From the NCBI RefSeq assembly GCF_032854445.1, contig NC_088303.1, positions 35,163,501 to 35,227,500 on the forward strand: a stretch of 64,000 bases of DNA. Reading direction: 5' to 3'. The translations under genes and the position numbers were made by a program. Shown piece by piece: positions 11,781 through 24,000 of this stretch. The notes below the pieces were generated by a model, which worked only from the letters and a program-made list of their open reading frames with translations, searched no databases and was not told the DNA's origin. Every line of letters starts with the position of its first letter. Position 1 is the stretch's first letter. Source of the DNA: Liolophura sinensis. Its lineage: Eukaryota > Mollusca > Polyplacophora > Chitonida > Chitonidae.

Positions 11781-14224
11781 TATGTACACACTTAATGGCT
11801 CATATTACTGAACAATTCTTAAGTAAGGCCGTAAACCTCAAGTACACATACATATGTAAGATGTGGCACAGAGTGTACCTTTTCTTTGGCCCATACAACG
11901 ACTCGGTGCAGTGATGGCAATTCTCTCCGCCAATGAAAATACGCGACGGTAATTGCGTTCCGGACATGACGTCACAAGGAAATGTCGGTTTCTGTGATTC
12001 CAAAAGCGACCCATGTCGAATGAGAAAACGTGTTGTGAAGTGGAAATGAGATATGGCAAATCCCGCGGCGAGAAATCCATTGTAATGCAGGCCAGGTGCG
12101 GTCGGTCCTCACTGCTGTAAGTGTACATTTCAGCACTGATGATGGAATCCCTACAAAAATAATACAACGGTGACATGTCTCGATATATGAGCCTGTAGAA
12201 GAAATAAACACTGTTGCTTTGACAATAACGGAACAATATTAAGGCATGATAGAGTCGCATATGTGTTTGTAACCAACATCTTGTTGGCAGATTCAGACCT
12301 ATATCCCCTCCCCCTCCAACGCCTGCATAAAGGCCGGTGGGAAAGTTGGAGTTGTCCCGTGAAACAGTTTTTCTGACATGCGCCATCCAGTTATTAAAGA
12401 AGTTTCTCCATTTCTGTACGTTTTGTTAAGGTACTGCAGAGATACGAACCACGCTTATTTTCTTTTCAGCTTGTCAGAATGTTTCAATTTGCACAATATA
12501 GTACCGATGAATGTTAGCCAATCCTAAGAATTAAAAATGAAAGGGCAAAAACGAATATTAATTCAATTAATCAATCGATCAGTCTGTTACATGGACTTGT
12601 CAAAGTGTCAACAAACAGCACAAAATGGTTGTTAATAAAAACTGTAACAGTTTACTTGGTTTGTGCTATCTGTTACAGCATAAAGTTTCCAGCGCTCGAT
12701 GCGTTTGGATGCAAGAGACCTGTATTATCTCTAACACCAGTGATGCGGAGATAAAAAGCAAATATATGGAATATTTTGATTATCAACTTCGCGCAGTACA
12801 GATAAATGACAAAGCCGTCGTCAAATGTAACGTATGAATGTGATATGAGCCTGACATGTTTTCCTGGCGTCTGCATGGTGATTTATGTTGGAATAATATA
12901 CTGTTTAGGTGAGTTGAAACACAACACTGGGCTTTGAGCGTTATCCACACAGGCTACGATACACAACACTGTCTGCCCTTAATCATACATAGGGTGATAC
13001 CTGTCGTAACTGTCAAATTTCCGATTGCTCATAAAAACCCAGGCAACGATCATGTTATAGATAAAGACGTGAAAAACACGGGAACATCAAATGTGAACGC
13101 TTCACCCTCGATAAAAGAACGCGGCAAAAGCGAGAGAAATTCAGTATGGCGTCTAATGTTGTTATCGAATAGGTGGAGGTATATAAAATGCCAGTGAATA
13201 TGATATATGCCCTAATTTTCCGGCTTGCGCTGTGCTATAGATACGGAACGAACAAGGTGACATTTATTCGTTGTCTGATCAGGGACTTGCGAGAAAAAAG
13301 GTTGATATCGCCCTGTTCATTAAACTAACACATATGTGTCACATATTTATCCAATAACAGGCGAAAAAGAACCACGTGGCTTCAAGATGTTGGAGGATTG
13401 CGAAACCCAGCATTCCGCCCTGTATCGTTGGATGTGTGAAATTCGCACAGATTCTCCGCCAAGCCTTAAACACCTGACACCGACGACTCCTGTATTCTTA
13501 CATACATCAAATACACACTGGTACTTGGGGGTCGGAAATCCTAATGTATTATCCGACACTTAAACAATATCGAGTACAGGCGTTTCGATATCACGCATCA
13601 CGTACAGATAATTATGCCATAAATCTGCACGTGTATCAAATCACAAAACGCAATGTGGCGTTTTTATGTGGGATCTTCAGGTGTAAAAATTATATCTGAA
13701 CGCAAAAATTTCAATATATGAGTACATCCACTCCTGGAGAACTGGAACAATTGAATTTCCATATCATGCGCAAACTATAGACACCGGCACTGGGTACTAG
13801 TCAAGCCGGCATGTCTACAGAGTGAAAATTGAGTTGAAATATTCCAACGCTGATGACAAATGCATACGATATGTTGCTAAGCTAAAAGTTTTATAAGCTG
13901 ACTTTCAAAGGAATTTTGGATGCTAAATCACTTATGCATGTTTAGTTGGATTACTGGAGTAGTTGATGGTGATTGATGTGACAAAATCAGTTAAGGCCCA
14001 AATAGCTTGAGCTCGAACTATTTTGTTAAAAGCAACTGCTTGTACAAAATATACACAAGATGTGTACGTGTGCCACATATATTCATATTCACTAAATCAA
14101 CTTTGCAGAAGCACGTTAATGTGTACGTTGAATACACATTTTTGTGTGTCTACATACATGTACACTTTAAGTGTGTATATACACATATTTTTACTTATAT
14201 CGCAAGCTACACAAACACACTGAG
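11781..14224. other. Non-coding DNA; unrecognised ORF
   Basis: The longest frame is minus strand 11838-12386 (182 codons). I do not recognise it: it has no domain, signal peptide or repeated motif, two other frames overlap it, and no neighbouring exons are evident. I treat it as chance. Nothing else is seen in this stretch. Confidence 0.5.
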
Positions 14225-14430
14225 TACTGATACTGGGAATTTGACATGCTTCATTTGCTGTACCTGGGGATTTGACATGTTACTGTATTTACTGACATTG
14301 GGGATTTGATATGTATGGCTGCGTATACATTGATGAAACCAGGGATTTGATATATTACATCTCTGTGGTTGGGGATTTCACATACTATATCTTTGCTTTC
14401 GGGAATTTCTGAGATTAGGGATTAGAGATT
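14225..14430. repeat. Degenerate GGGGATTTGACATG repeat
   Basis: Six imperfect copies of a GGGGATTTGAYATG-like motif, with ATTT starts at about 14239, 14270, 14304, 14345, 14375 and 14405. The spacing is 30-41 bp, so this is an old and decayed tandem array. Confidence 0.6.
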
Positions 14431-17400
14431 AAACATTACTGGCATCTTTCGGTTTCCTAAATGCACCTACATTTGTCTGGAGTGAATTTAGCATTAGATT
14501 GAGAATACGATTAAGATTTCAAATTCGCCTCTCCCTTATTGTAGTTTAAACAATTAGTCCCTGAGCAACAGAGACTATAGCAAGAACGTAGTCTGCATGG
14601 CGCATAATGTGCTAATTTCATGAAGGGTAAAATGCTGCTTAGATATGATGAATTCATGAATGAGTATAAAATATCAAACGCCATTTTTTTTCTTCATACA
14701 TGCGCGATATAGATCTATTTGAAAGAACTGTCACGTGACAAATCTGGCAATCGAGCGCTGTCCACACGTCCTAGATAGGCGATTGGATGTGAGCTTAATC
14801 AATGCTGGGAATCAATCGGCCTGATAGCTTATTAAACAATCGCATGTTTGACAGTCTATTTACTAATCACTTGATTTTTTTTACCCGATCATCGATTATG
14901 TGTTTATTTCTGATTAGGCAATTACTTTAGAAATTAACGCCAGATTGCGTTAGATGTAACAACGACCTGCGACGTTCATGTGAGAACAAAACACCCAGGC
15001 ATAAATAGTCTTTCTACTTATATACACAAACATGGAATTTTTTGTTGGGTTTGGGGTTTTGTGATTTGCTTACACCTCGTGTGATTAAAAAAATGACCTT
15101 TTTGACACTTCAAAGGTTGGTCAATGTGCACGCGCGCACCACATAACTGTAAATGTGTGGGTGACTTTAATGCAACCTTTATTCAAGCTTATTTCACAAA
15201 GCTGTTCAAATATGTAACATATTTTTAACGTCAAATTCTGGCCTGACCACAAAACGCTGACCATTCAGATGACCCGGCCTTCGGACAAGCTTGACCACTG
15301 CTCCAGCCAGCCTTTAGCTAATTTGCCTTATTCTGTTTGAACGAAATATAAATATATTTTAGTCACGCGCCTCTATTTCTTTATTATGTCTTGTGTATTT
15401 TACGCCGAAGTCCTGTTCCGAAATTCAAACTGGTTCGTGCTTCAATCGATTGAGTTGAGAAAAAAAATATTTACCTTGTGAAATATCGGCTTAATATTGA
15501 GTGCTGGGGTCAGTGTTGGACAAAAGAGTTAACTCACTGGTTCATTCAGACTCTAGGCTTTTACATGTATATGGTATTGTTTTTGTTGTCGAACAAAGCG
15601 AACAAAGTCAAGCTTCATAACACTGTGTGAGCGATGATACAAACAGCATGGACTAAAGCCATGAAAGAATTAAGTTTATATAATCAAAATGTCGCTAATT
15701 AAAAAATAACATGAAAATTTCAAATCGGAAAGTCGTGTCGCGTGACAGTTAATTATTTTAAAGTTTCATGTATGCATTAGGTGAATAAACATTCGGTTTA
15801 CAAGAACTGCAGATACAATACATTTACCTCGAGTTTAGGTAATCTTGTATTTCATAACCATTACTTTTAAAACATGCATATATATATGCAAGTATATTGT
15901 TAATTTATGACGAAAGTACACTTTTACACACGTAATGAACATCAGCGTCAAGGTGTAATGTTGAATGCAAATTATTTTCAATGTCGTAGTCGAATATCAA
16001 TCACTGAAGGACATTCATGACAATGACGCTTTAAAATAAGAACAATAAAAGTTTCAGAATTTGCACTGTATACCATATAATCTGGGTCAGCAACACAACA
16101 ATTGTACTGATAATTATATTCATTAAAGCAGAAAAGTTTTTGTCGCAAATACAGTTAGCAATGCTGCTTCCGTGGGATTCTGATTAGTCTTCAGGTAGGG
16201 ATTTGGCAAATTATGAACACAAGGTGAAGCCAATATTTTCTGCAATAAATATCCGAATCTTCCGCCTGGCCCGGGTCAACTTCCGGTCGCTTCGCGTGCG
16301 TGATCGTTATGACGACCTTGCAGTAAAAGTACTCGTGGAGCTCTGCTCCGCAGTCCCATTATGGGCTCTCATGTTAGCTTTTTATCCCCTGTGTCAATCT
16401 TTGTTAGAATGATAGCGGCTTATGATTTCTTTTTCTTTCAAAAACAGGAAAATCAGGATAAAAAATTAATAAAGATCTGAGTGCGTTAATATTGATTGAA
16501 ACAGACCGTGGATAGGGAGTAACGCGCAGAGTAATATTTTGATCCAAACCACTCATATTTCATTATCTTGGGCTGTCGGCTCTCTATTCGAGGAGTGGAA
16601 ACCTTGAACCGGTACTGAAGACAGACAAATCCCCTCTTATCAGCCCACTAATCCGCCTCCTTCCACGCTCGCTTCTGCCAATAAATCCTCTCTATGATAC
16701 AAATCTTCCCGACAATAATGCGCACGTGCTAGCGGATATCTTTTTTCTTAACAAAAAAGCACTCGACTTAAGAGGGCTTATGTTTTTCATAACCGTGTCA
16801 ATGAGAGACTTTCTGTGTGCCACGATGATGTATGACACCAGAGCTATCTTCCTCAGCCATTTGGCCGTCTGCCGTGTCGCACTCGTTTCCCTTCCGGTCA
16901 GCATGACCGTAGGCAAACACGTCCATTGCCCACTTTCCTCGAACACACAGTGTAGCCAGTGTTTCTGTGGTAAATCATCTGTATCCACGCATATTCTTAC
17001 ATCATGGATCCACGTAATTCTGAATTGCATGCTTTGTTGTTGTTGTTGTTGGTGCCTTTTGTGAATATTGCTTCCATTTACGATTGCATGTATATCTGGA
17101 TTATTTCGTAATACCTCTTACATCAAAAAGATTTACGTCTGAGAATAATCCTTAAATTATTATTTAAGTTGTATGCATTAATCATTAAGAAATGTGCTAA
17201 TTCTTATGGTGTTGACAATAAAGTTGTTTCTGATCGACTCTGAATAAAAATTCTTATATATAGACAAGTACATTCTCTCCCTTGCAGGTTTTTATCCAAT
17301 TTGGAGCAGTGAATAATAACATAACCATATCATAATCGTTCACAATATTACTGAAATATATCTGAAAGCCTCAAAACCTCCTATAGCCTAATGCATTTTC

Positions 17401-17479
17401 TGCAGGAATGGGCTAACATTTCCCGCGAAATGGCGATTCGGTTCCAAGCTGAATTCACCATCGCTCTCTGGCAAATCAT
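14431..17479. other. Non-coding upstream DNA
   Basis: No supported gene. At 16692-17064 both strands are open for 112 codons, but neither product is recognisable and the frames simply mirror each other. Confidence 0.5.
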
Positions 17480-17635
17480 GCATGTGTAAAACGTCATCGC
17501 ATGATGCATGTGTAAAACGTCATCGCATGATGCATGTGTAAAACGTCATCGCATGATGCATGTGTAAAACGTCATCGCATGATGCATGTGTAAAACGTCA
17601 TGGCATGATGCATGAGTAAATCGTCTCAGGTACAT
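17480..17635. repeat. 26-bp tandem array with CRE-like half-sites
   Basis: Units start at 17480, 17506, 17532, 17558, 17584 and 17610. The first five are nearly identical (GCATGTGTAAAACGTCATCG followed by CATGAT) and the sixth is diverged. Each of the first five contains ACGTCA, the reverse of the TGACGT half-site bound by CREB/ATF factors, and a GATGCAT palindromic junction. Function is inference only. Confidence 0.9.
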
Positions 17636-20600
17636 GTAAAATCCGATTTACTTTCGCGAAAAAGTTCTTTGCTGAGCAAGTATAGTGCCATGCAACGTAG
17701 TTAATGTGCAGTCTATATAGCTGCATGTCATATTTACGATAAGATAGATAAAAGCTCACCAGTTTCTGGCTGTAACACATTTTTCTACTGTATATATTCA
17801 ACCATTCAACATCAAACCTTAGTGTAAGACGACGCGGACTATGACATGTTGCAGCTATTGCGATCTTGTGCTTCTTTCTTAGTTCTCGTGCAGTGCCAAA
17901 CGCCCATAAAATTCGTGTCTGTTGACAAGCAGATGTAGCTCAAACAGGCTTGACTTTATCCGCTTTCATGATCTTTTATTGAACTATTCACCCCGTATGT
18001 CCTTCTTTCATCAGTGGGAAAGAAGTCGCATTATGTTGCAATTCTTTCATCTCTTTGTAAAGATATACATGTATTATGTTTTTAACTTAGTTTGCGTGTA
18101 CTTGACACATGTTACATTACAAGAATTTAACTCTTTTCTTTTGTCCCTGATGCGTATTATGTGTGTATGATATGGAGCGTTAACATAAGAAGCTTAGTAA
18201 ATGCATCTGAATCGGGTGGATAATTCGAAACCTTCATCATATGCAAGTCACCTGCGCGAGAATGATGGATCGATATGTCTGTGGTCAGATATATAAACTT
18301 GCTATCGACATCCGTTTTTTTTTTTTTGTTTTTTGGGTTTTTTTTGAAAGCATTTAGATTTATTCACTTGTTTACAAATACAATACCATGAAATGCCAGG
18401 ACAAAATTTTGTCAAGATTAGCTGTATAAATATGGTAAACAAAAGATACTTTAAAATTGGAAATTAAAACATACATGTATGTATTAATGGTCAACAACCT
18501 TATTACACAAAAACAGGCACATCTTGTCTCTGAGTATATACCGTCATTATATACCCCGCTATTTATACCGAAGTGAATACAGTCAGATCTACTTACATTT
18601 CCAAGAGTGTTACATGTACAGGAATAGGTTCTAATTTATTTGGCTGATGGGTCTACTAATTAAAAAAAATAAACATAAATAAGGCCTTACCTATTATTTC
18701 TTAACTTGTTGTATACTGTTTTCAAACACAAATGTTAAAATGCCAATATTTTAATGGTGTAAAATATTATCACATTTTCTAATCATTTTGTAAAGTGTTG
18801 AATTATCAACGTTATAACGTTATAGATGCTATCCGTCCTCCAACACTGACAAAATGTGGGATTCAGCATTATTAAAGTTACATATAACTATACTATTTCT
18901 GTTGCAGTCGAGTATTCATTATATAAATTTTTTTTCTTTACATATTTGACTTATTAAGGGCATATTGGTGTTATGTGTATATTTTTATAACATCCTACAC
19001 ATCTTGCCACAAATAGTGGCAAGATTCGAAGACTGATTTTATGTTGAAAATATAGAATAATGTCATCCGAACTATTCATACGGTGTCTACGTTCATACTT
19101 CTATATTCATTTATACCAATTTCACGAACTGTTCATCAAACTTTACGACATGTCTCAGAACGAATTAATTATAATTATTTCTATGCTGTTTTGTAAGAAA
19201 ACTATCCTTCTAGTCATGTATATAATTTCTAATAATGTAAACTGGAAAAGGGATCGAGAAAAACATTCGTGGTGACAAAAAAAATACCATAAACAGCTAC
19301 CATCGCGCATGCGCCCAATGTCTGGCTACTTCCATCTGTTTGATTATAGCATCTTGAGCCGATATCCTTCCACGGTTTTAAAGCTTCGTTTCAAATAGCT
19401 TTGTCGACTAAACCTTTTTAGTACCAAATTGAGTGTCTAATGGAAGCAGAAAGTGTACTACTACATATCCCGGGGCAAGCCGTTTGTTCTGATTTATTAT
19501 GGATTTTACAGCCTATTTTCTCCGTGCGGATGATCGGGTTTTAAGACGTTGTGAGAAGCCGTTCAACAACCGCTTTATCAGCATTGCAATTCATCCGCAT
19601 TATTATTCTATCATCGCAGGCTTTATAGACCTTTACGCCCGGTTTTCCGCCCTTGAGGACGTATTTCATATTTTCCCTCGACTGCCTGTGTCATGTTTAA
19701 AATCGGGAAAACGTCTTCCGAAGATTCTGCCTGATTACCCGACATCTTGCTCGCACGACTACCATCTTGTCGCTGAGGACGCTGTTCGGTCGACCCATGT
19801 ACTCGATATATGCTGTTAGGCCGTGTGTATCTGCAGCCAGCCAGAAACTGTGGGTCATCGTTCCTCCTCATACCCGATTCTCTCGCCCCATACACCCCTC
19901 CAACACGCTTCACCGAATCCATATTGATGCATGGTCTCTGACACAACTGTAAATTAATAGTCCAATTGTCATTTAAATACCTCAACGACCAATTTTTACG
20001 GTATTGTTTTTTGTAATAAATAGTGCGCGTCATAGATTCATATCTGAAATCTCGTCATAGATCGCGCGATATGTGACGACCACGTGACTTGTTGTATATA
20101 CACATATAGCTGAGGACGGTTACGTTAATGAAGACTAATGACATTAATAACATTAACATCGTATTTACAATACCTCTTTTATTTATTCCAGTTAATAAAG
20201 TAAATGCTATGGGCACTGTTTTCTGTTGATAAGCTCATCCCTAAAACTCGTTATTATATAACCAATCCAATCCATGCTTTGTGTCCGTATTGGGTGACAT
20301 TCAAGTATTTGCCTATTCCATACATTGTTTTGTCCACTACATTTGATGCCGTGTGTATCTAACTGACCACCTTGACGAGCGTAACAAATATACTTTTTTT
20401 TATATAAATTGACAGTAATTCGTTACGCAGTCATTTACATCGATATCAAATTTTTATTCATGGTTGTAACTGAAGAATCATTTGTATACAATCTATAAGT
20501 TACAGGCAGAATTTCGCTCACGAAATGCTATTTCCAAACGAAATGATAATTATCAAAGGAAAAAATGGTCCATTTTATATGTAATAAAAAACAACAACAA

Positions 20601-20679
20601 CAACTAAATACCGAAAGATGTTATATTACATCTTGTATGCATTCATATGCTCTCAAATGAATAATATGTTGTATTCAAC
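17636..20679. other. Non-coding upstream DNA
   Basis: No supported gene. Includes a poly-T run at about 18316-18350 and a 14-bp perfect palindrome at 18808-18821 (AACGTTATAACGTT). The interval 19440-19940 is richer in G+C and CpG and is open on both strands (106 and 136 codons), with no recognisable protein. Confidence 0.5.
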
Positions 20680-20868
20680 AGAAAGTCTGCTGTTTGAGTG
20701 ATGCTAGAATGTATTCTGTTATTGCAGCAGATTATTCTGTTAAACAGCACACCTATTCATTTAACACAAATATTGTGAAAGATTAAAGGATATTATGTTG
20801 AATATGACACAATATTATTTTATAATAACAGAATACATTCTAGCATTACTCGGACAATTAGCTTTCTA
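20680..20868. mobile_element. MITE-like inverted repeat
   Basis: Two 28-bp arms, 20696-20723 and 20824-20851, are reverse complements with one mismatch (left arm begins GAGTGATGCTAGAATG; the right arm read backwards begins GAGTAATGCTAGAATG). Weaker complementarity extends outward to about 20680 and 20868. The interior of about 100 bp is A+T-rich and non-coding. Small size, terminal inverted repeats and no coding capacity fit a non-autonomous DNA transposon. No clear target-site duplication was seen. Confidence 0.7.
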
Positions 20869-20950
20869 AGATTAATAGGTTATTATTTTTTTAGTGTTAT
20901 ATGTTCACCAACAAATCTTTTATCTATTATCTTTTTTTTTCATATTCGTC

Positions 20951-21011
20951 TTACAATATGGCTGCAATATTGCCAGTGTGACGTTAAGCCGTAATCCTTC
21001 ATTCATTCATT
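20951..21011 (-). mobile_element. Degraded molluscan short repeat, fragment
   Basis: On the minus strand this reads GAATGAATGAATGAAGGATT, then a CGGCTTAACGTCACAC-like core and CAATATTGCAGCCATATTG. It matches in layout (tetranucleotide head, TTTAACGTC-type core, ACTC, AATATT) the fragment at 28034. Family membership is recalled from mollusc sequences, not searched. Confidence 0.55.
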
Positions 21012-24000
21012 TTTGATGCATTAAATGGGGATACTCAGTCAGAGTCAGTGCTTTCTTAGTACTTGGAATGTACTTGAAACCTTGGCGCTAGAGAGATTAC
21101 TTTTCCTCCCGCAATAAATGCCGGTTGTGCTGCATGAACTTGGTCCGCGTTGGTAGTCGGGGTGCTCAGGGCAACAACCGGACCTAATCTAGGACACAAG
21201 TTGAAGAAAGCGCAATAAAAGTGTGAGAAAGATTTTGCTTAAATTAATCATTCCAGCTTGTGCGGAATTGTAAATGCTGGTCGGCACGATGTAATGAACA
21301 CCGGTTAACACCTGCAGACCGACTGGCATGCAATTTGAAATCAACACCAGAATTATAGCGACATTTGGCACGCAATGAAATCGATACCTAAAAATGTACG
21401 TTGCCTTTCTCGAATATCAAAAATGAAATGTAAACATCTTATGGTGGGATACCATACTTGAGACTGGGTGTAAGGCTCTGAGGGAATTCTGTTTTCTGCC
21501 TCAATACAAGGCGAAAGCTGCGGAGCTGGGTAACTCACAGCAGAACAGATTTCTTTGGCCATCCGAGATGACAAAAAAGCTGCTTTCGCCATATGGCTGG
21601 ACAGCCATTCTTGTGCACACAATAGACCTTGACTGCCAACATCTTGTGTCGCGGAACGATTCGTACAGAGCCTCGGAACGGCAATATGTTTACAATGCCA
21701 GGTATAATCGACCGAAACGTCTCAAAATGGCGCACACGTAGCTAATTATACACCAAAATCTAATGCTTTTTAAAACACAACATAAACATTTTTAATGATA
21801 TTCAACACCTGTCATTTTAACTCAGGGTTCTCGATGTAAGAGGTGTTAGTTACTCTCTTGGAATGTTCATTTATATTTAAATTTGATCAAAAGGCTAGGA
21901 TGTCATTTCATCTCCTTTGGAAACGTAATACGAATCAGGCGTATATACTCTCGCCTATAAAGCTTTATTATCAATTATAGCCGTATTAATGTATCGAATA
22001 GCACGTGCTTTCCGTCTGTTGTACGTTACAAATGATCTCACGTCTCACCGATCAGATTGTTTCAGTCGCTTTTCGTCGTCTTTTTTTTTTCACTCCCGTT
22101 TCTCTTAGCGTGTTTTTTTTTTCTATCCACCGTCAACTACTGGCTTGTGTTTTGTGGAGATTTCCAATGCGCGTCGAACGATCAGCCTTTTTGGCATCCC
22201 TCTCTCCTACAGGGTTCGTTCGCGAAACTAATTACGCTTTAAACTTCGATGTTACTGAGTGGAAAGCGGGTTGTGACTGCGGGTTGAACACGGGCTGACG
22301 AGCAGGCCCCACCATCCTTCCTCTCCACTCTCCGTAGCCCGTTCTCCATCAGTTAGACTTTCACGAGGGCCGCATACGCCTGGATTTCAGTATTTTCTCG
22401 CTGGTCAACTCGGGTTTATCAAACTGGTCGTATAGCCTATGACTTTGGGTACCGTCACGTATGCATGTTTTCCACGAGTCAACGACACGGCAGTTCAGGA
22501 AGCACGGTGAGCAGATTTTCCGTCATTTTCAAACCTCTATATAACAGCTAGCCATACATACAATAGTAGGAGAAAATGCAGAGATAAAATATTGTCGTGT
22601 GTGTAAAATCTGTTCAGTCTGAGTATGCGCATCATAAGCGCAGATCATGCTGCTACATCTCAGGCTGATCTATAGTTAATGATCTCTCAAACTTCTTCCT
22701 ATTATAACGGTAAAATACCACGTGGCCCTCGCTCCCGCCGTTATCATCATCAACATCCGGCGAGAGAACCGCGAGGCGTTATAGCGCAGGATATCATAGG
22801 CCTATATGAAAGAGGCCCTGTGAGGGGTTTCAAAGCGGGGATGTCATTGAGCCACGTTGTTTCATATATAAAGCGTTTATACGGCTGTATGAAGCGAGGC
22901 ATTACACGTGCAAGTTCTGACTTCGAATCTTTTCTTAGATAGATAACTTTTCAGTTTATTAAAAAGTCTTGTGTAATGATTACGAATACATAAAACATCT
23001 CAATTTCTCATGTTTATAAAATCGGATATGCCTCCCTGAGTGGTGCATGGTGGTTTTACAGGGCATAAATAGTGAAAGCAAGTCCTAGAACATCCGTGCC
23101 ATTCTGAGCACATACATATGTATCTGAAACGGACGTTGTTCTCTTAGATCTGATATAGGTTTTGTTTTAAAAGGGTCCAGTCAAACGGTATTTGTGTCAA
23201 CAACTGCCTCAGGCTCTATTAGCTCTAACATGTCAAACTTCATATATTAATAAGTGAAAGTTTTTATCAAAGCGTATCAAATCCAGAATTCCCTTCACAG
23301 CGACAAGAATTGTACATATTAATCAAATAATAAAACAACGAGCTTTCGCATTTACTGTTCATTTGAAATGATAAAGAAAATGTTAGGCAGGCCTGCGTAT
23401 ATACAACGGCTCTTGCAATTAAGTCCTATCTTTATATATGCTGGCCCCATTGTGACATATAATGCACACATGTACGTGTACATATCTGTTTTATATATAG
23501 ACATGGACTTGTATAAGAGGTGATGTCAGCAACATTTTATGTATGTGATATCCCATTGAGGAAATACTTCGTACTTATATATTTGAACGTGACTATACTA
23601 ATATTAAATGCGATGCGTCATTTTGAATACAAATATTTTCTGTGCAATTTATTAATCAAATATGACATATAGAGGTAAATAACTTGAGCCTTAAGGCACC
23701 TGTCACATAATCAAACCATCCCACAGATATGCTGGCTGAACATAGATGAATACGGCCAAGCCTTGTGCGCACGCACCCGCATAAAGTATATTTTGACCAT
23801 TCATCAGTGAATGCTTTTCTTGGGCGTTTTCATTTATACTATTTCATCGTTTGATCAATTTTATGTACGTTGAGTATATATATTTAAAAAAAATAAATGA
23901 CTTAACATAAGGTGAGCAAATAATTTTCTGTAATTATATAGCCTTGGGCTGGAGTATCTATATTATGATAACGAATGACACCCGCTCATATACATACATA

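Noticed and set aside
11838-12386. 182-codon minus-strand frame
   Set aside because: No recognisable domain, competing frames overlap it, and no flanking exons are evident. The length is possible by chance in 64 kb.
16692-17064. 112-codon frames on both strands
   Set aside because: Mirror-image open frames with no family resemblance; no initiation or splice context.
19499-20033. Overlapping 106- and 136-codon frames
   Set aside because: Unrecognised products on opposite strands; a G+C-richer patch lowers stop frequency.
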